A stretch of 7,505 nt of DNA from Pseudomonadota bacterium (GTDB lineage Bacteria > Myxococcota > UBA9042 > PHBI01), in contig SXIE01000360.1 of assembly GCA_005772945.1 (NCBI GenBank), positions 1 to 7,505 on the forward strand, read 5' to 3'. The notes beneath the pieces were generated by a model. It ran no database searches. It saw only the letters and a list, made by a program, of their open reading frames with translations, and was not told where the DNA came from. The number at the start of each line of letters is the position of its first letter. Position 1 is the stretch's first letter. The position numbers and the translations under genes are program-made. Of this stretch, positions 5,839 through 7,505 are shown piece after piece.

Positions 5839-5852
5839 TCTTCGGCGCCGCG

Positions 5853-6329
5853 TCAGCTCGCCTCGCCCCAGCGCCCCGCGGTCGCGACGTCGCGCACCTG
5901 CACGGCGACCGCGGCAGGCTTGGATGCGGACCAGTCGCGCGCGATCGAGCCGACCACGGCGCGCGCCGTGTCAGCGTCGATCGCATCGCGCAGGAGTCCG
6001 AGGAACTTCGGCGGCGCCACGAGCACGAGACGCTCGTAGCGGTCGGTCTTGCGCCCGTGGTCGAGCAGGTCCGCGACCTCGCGCGCGAAGCGCTCGACCT
6101 CGACCTCGTGCGGATCCGTGTGGCGATCCAAGGCCGTGGGTTGGCCGCCCGGCGAGGCATAGCTGCGCCCCGGAGCGCTCGACACGAGCTCTTGATCGCG
6201 CATGCGACTCGATGGGTGGATGCGGTCCTCGACCGACTCGAGCGTCGCGAACAAGATGTCCGCGGCGAAGACCTGGGCGCGACTCGCGTTGGCGACGACG
6301 ACCCAATGGACGGCAGGGGTGCCTGGCAT
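5853..6329 (-). CDS. Host attachment family protein (PF10116)
   Basis: 158 residues, cytoplasmic, no signal peptide. It begins HWVVVANASRAQVF (residues 8-21), the family's first strand and helix (usual form W-x-L-V-A-D-x-x-R-A-R-x-F). Later come DPHEVEVERFAREVADLL (72-89) and the most conserved block LVLVAPPKFLGLLR (101-114). The family was named for a protein needed for attachment to plant host cells; its fold resembles eRF1/Pelota domain 1-like and other nucleotide-related domains, but no biochemical activity is established, so the name should not be taken as function here. The C-terminal motif (usually DLT) is diverged (ARDWSASKPAA). I chose the start at 6329 because AAGGAAG lies just upstream and the protein then starts right before the conserved strand; the longer frame to 6398 adds 23 unconserved residues. 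It follows dnaE2 by 161 bp on the same strand. That gap holds no recognisable promoter apart from a short AT patch near 6416. Confidence 0.85.
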   Translation of the reverse strand: MPGTPAVHWVVVANASRAQVFAADILFATLESVEDRIHPSSRMRDQELVSSAPGRSYASPGGQPTALDRHTDPHEVEVERFAREVADLLDHGRKTDRYERLVLVAPPKFLGLLRDAIDADTARAVVGSIARDWSASKPAAVAVQVRDVATAGRWGEAS

Positions 6330-6445
6330 GGTGACTTCCTTCATCGGCGGTGCGCGCCCCGCGGGACCACGTTCGCGAGCGCTCGACGGCGAGCCCATCG
6401 AGGACTGCGCCGGTTATTCAACCCATGCGCACGGGCAAGCACGCG

Positions 6446-6490
6446 GACGAGGGTACATGCAGGCGCGAGTTGCGGCCGGCCGCCCTCGTC
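6446..6490 (-). terminator. Inverted repeat directly after dnaE2
   Basis: On the minus strand the stem GACGAGGG starts at the base after the dnaE2 stop codon (6490-6483) and pairs exactly with CCCTCGTC (6453-6446). The 29-base loop overlaps a 12-base palindrome, GCGGCCGGCCGC (6472-6483), which can form its own structure. It is a likely end signal for the dnaE2 transcript, although no T run follows. Confidence 0.4.
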
Positions 6491-7505
6491 TCAGCGAAAA
6501 TCGCGGCTCGGCGGCGTTCCTGTCAGCCCGATCGCCGGCGTCCAGAGCGTCTCGGCGATGAGGTGCACGACCCCGCTCTCGGTCTGAATCTTCCCCGTGA
6601 TCCCGAGGAACGAGGCCGTCGTCGCGAGCAGCCGGAACTGCTCGAAGACGCGCTGCCAGACGACCGCGTTGACGAACCCCGTCTCGTCCTCGAGCGTCAT
6701 GAAGAGCACCCCCGAGGCCGTCGCCGGCCGCTGTCGACAGATGACGACGCCCGCGTATTTCGTGTGCTTGCCGTGCCGCATCGCCTGGACCGCCTTGGCG
6801 TCCGGCAGGCCTTGCGCGGCAAGCGCGGCGCGCAGCGGGGCGAGCGGGTGCCCGCGCGTCGAGTGCTCCGAGGTTCGATAGTCCCACGCGATCGTCTCGG
6901 CCGGCTGTAGCGCCCGCAGGAGCGGCAGCTCGTCGCGGTCGTCGAGCGGCAGTGGGTCGAGCGTCTTGGCCAGGCCCTCGATGGCCCAGAGGGTCTGCCG
7001 TCGCTCGAGCCCGAAGCTGTCGAGCGCCCCCGCCTCGGCCAAGAGCCTGAACGCGCGCTGCGAGAGGCGCGTGCGCTGGACGAAGTCGACGAGCGAGGCC
7101 GCCGCCGGCCCGTGCTCCGCGACGAGGCGCCCCTCGGCTTCGTGAACGCCTTTCACAAAGGCAAGCCCCATGCGGATGGCGAACCGATCTCCGACCCCGT
7201 CCAGCCGCTCGAGCGTGCACGGCCACGCCGACGTCCGCACGTCGATCGGTCGGACCTCGACCGCATGGCGCTTGGCATCCTCGACGATCGTCGAGGGCGC
7301 ATAGAACCCCATCGGCAGCGCATTCAGGAGCGCGCAGCTGAACTCGGCGTGGAAGTGACACTTGAGCCAGGCGGTCGCATACGCCACGAGCGCGAAGCTG
7401 GCCGCGTGGCTCTCGGGAAAGCCGTACTCGCCGAAGCCGCGGATTTGGTTGAAGATTCGCTCAGCGAACTCGCGCGCGATGCCCTTCTTCTCCATGCGCG
7501 TGATG
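6491..7505 (-). CDS. dnaE2: Error-prone DNA polymerase DnaE2 (ImuC), C-terminal third; 5' part beyond right edge
   Basis: 337 residues are visible before the stop, about a third of the usual 1,000-1,100. The segment FGEYGFPESHAASFALVAYA, followed by TAWLKCHFHAEFSCALLNALPMGFY and KRHAVEVRPIDV, is the characteristic end of the polymerase fingers region in DnaE2. A helix-hairpin-helix region follows (LSQRAFRLLAEAGALDSFG), then an OB-fold (KYAGVVICRQRPA, LFMTLEDETGFVNAVVW), and the protein ends in SRDFR, like many family members. The PHP domain and the catalytic aspartates of the palm lie outside the window. DnaE2 is the C-family polymerase of the ImuA-ImuB-DnaE2 mutasome, which copies past DNA damage and makes damage-induced mutations; it is commonly LexA-controlled. 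The promoter and any imuA or imuB partner would lie to the right and cannot be seen. The frame has no break. An internal Met at 7495 is not the true start. Confidence 0.95.
   Translation of the reverse strand, partial: ITRMEKKGIAREFAERIFNQIRGFGEYGFPESHAASFALVAYATAWLKCHFHAEFSCALLNALPMGFYAPSTIVEDAKRHAVEVRPIDVRTSAWPCTLERLDGVGDRFAIRMGLAFVKGVHEAEGRLVAEHGPAAASLVDFVQRTRLSQRAFRLLAEAGALDSFGLERRQTLWAIEGLAKTLDPLPLDDRDELPLLRALQPAETIAWDYRTSEHSTRGHPLAPLRAALAAQGLPDAKAVQAMRHGKHTKYAGVVICRQRPATASGVLFMTLEDETGFVNAVVWQRVFEQFRLLATTASFLGITGKIQTESGVVHLIAETLWTPAIGLTGTPPSRDFR

Noticed and set aside
5780..6160. N-terminal extension of the DUF1877 frame, suggesting a 292-residue fusion
   Set aside because: The extension overlaps the well-supported host-attachment gene in another frame, is Arg/Ser-rich, and a ribosome binding site sits before the DUF1877 start at 5779.

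Overview
The window is high-GC, with short AT-rich islands only at promoter-like sites. It reads as chromosome of a myxobacterium-like member of the Myxococcota, possibly Polyangiales/Sandaracinaceae. That placement is inference. It rests on several lipoproteins and exported proteins, a thrombospondin-type-3 plus Cys-rich lipoprotein, a STAND ATPase ending in a winged-helix domain, and DnaE2. No rRNA or other phylogenetic marker is present. I found no tRNA, rRNA, CRISPR array, insertion sequence or prophage gene.

Left part (1-1774, minus strand): the 5' end of a Pro/Ala-rich lipoprotein gene runs off the left edge. Upstream of it lies a gene for an exported HEAT-repeat-like protein with a Cys-rich N-terminal part. 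Middle (1775-3065): a 301-bp divergent intergenic region separates the HEAT gene from a plus-strand gene for a calcium-binding-type (TSP3) lipoprotein. This region has two AT islands arranged as mirror images, followed by a GC-rich leader with several overlapping inverted repeats.

Centre (3066-5239): after a hairpin and a compact promoter whose predicted start site falls on the ATG, there is a 695-codon gene for a STAND-type NTPase. It has a large middle region and an OmpR-like winged-helix segment at the C-terminus, and is probably a signal-responsive transcription regulator. It is the most unusual gene here.

Right part (5240-7505, minus strand): reading leftward from the right edge come the C-terminal third of the error-prone DNA polymerase DnaE2 (ImuC), a host-attachment-family (PF10116) protein and a DUF1877 (YfbM-like) protein. 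Each is followed by a plausible GC-rich hairpin. They are co-oriented, but nothing in the sequence proves they form one transcript. They converge on the STAND gene across only 42 bp. No single pathway joins all the genes. The window looks like ordinary chromosomal content of a large-genome predatory or soil-type bacterium, with one regulator of uncertain target.
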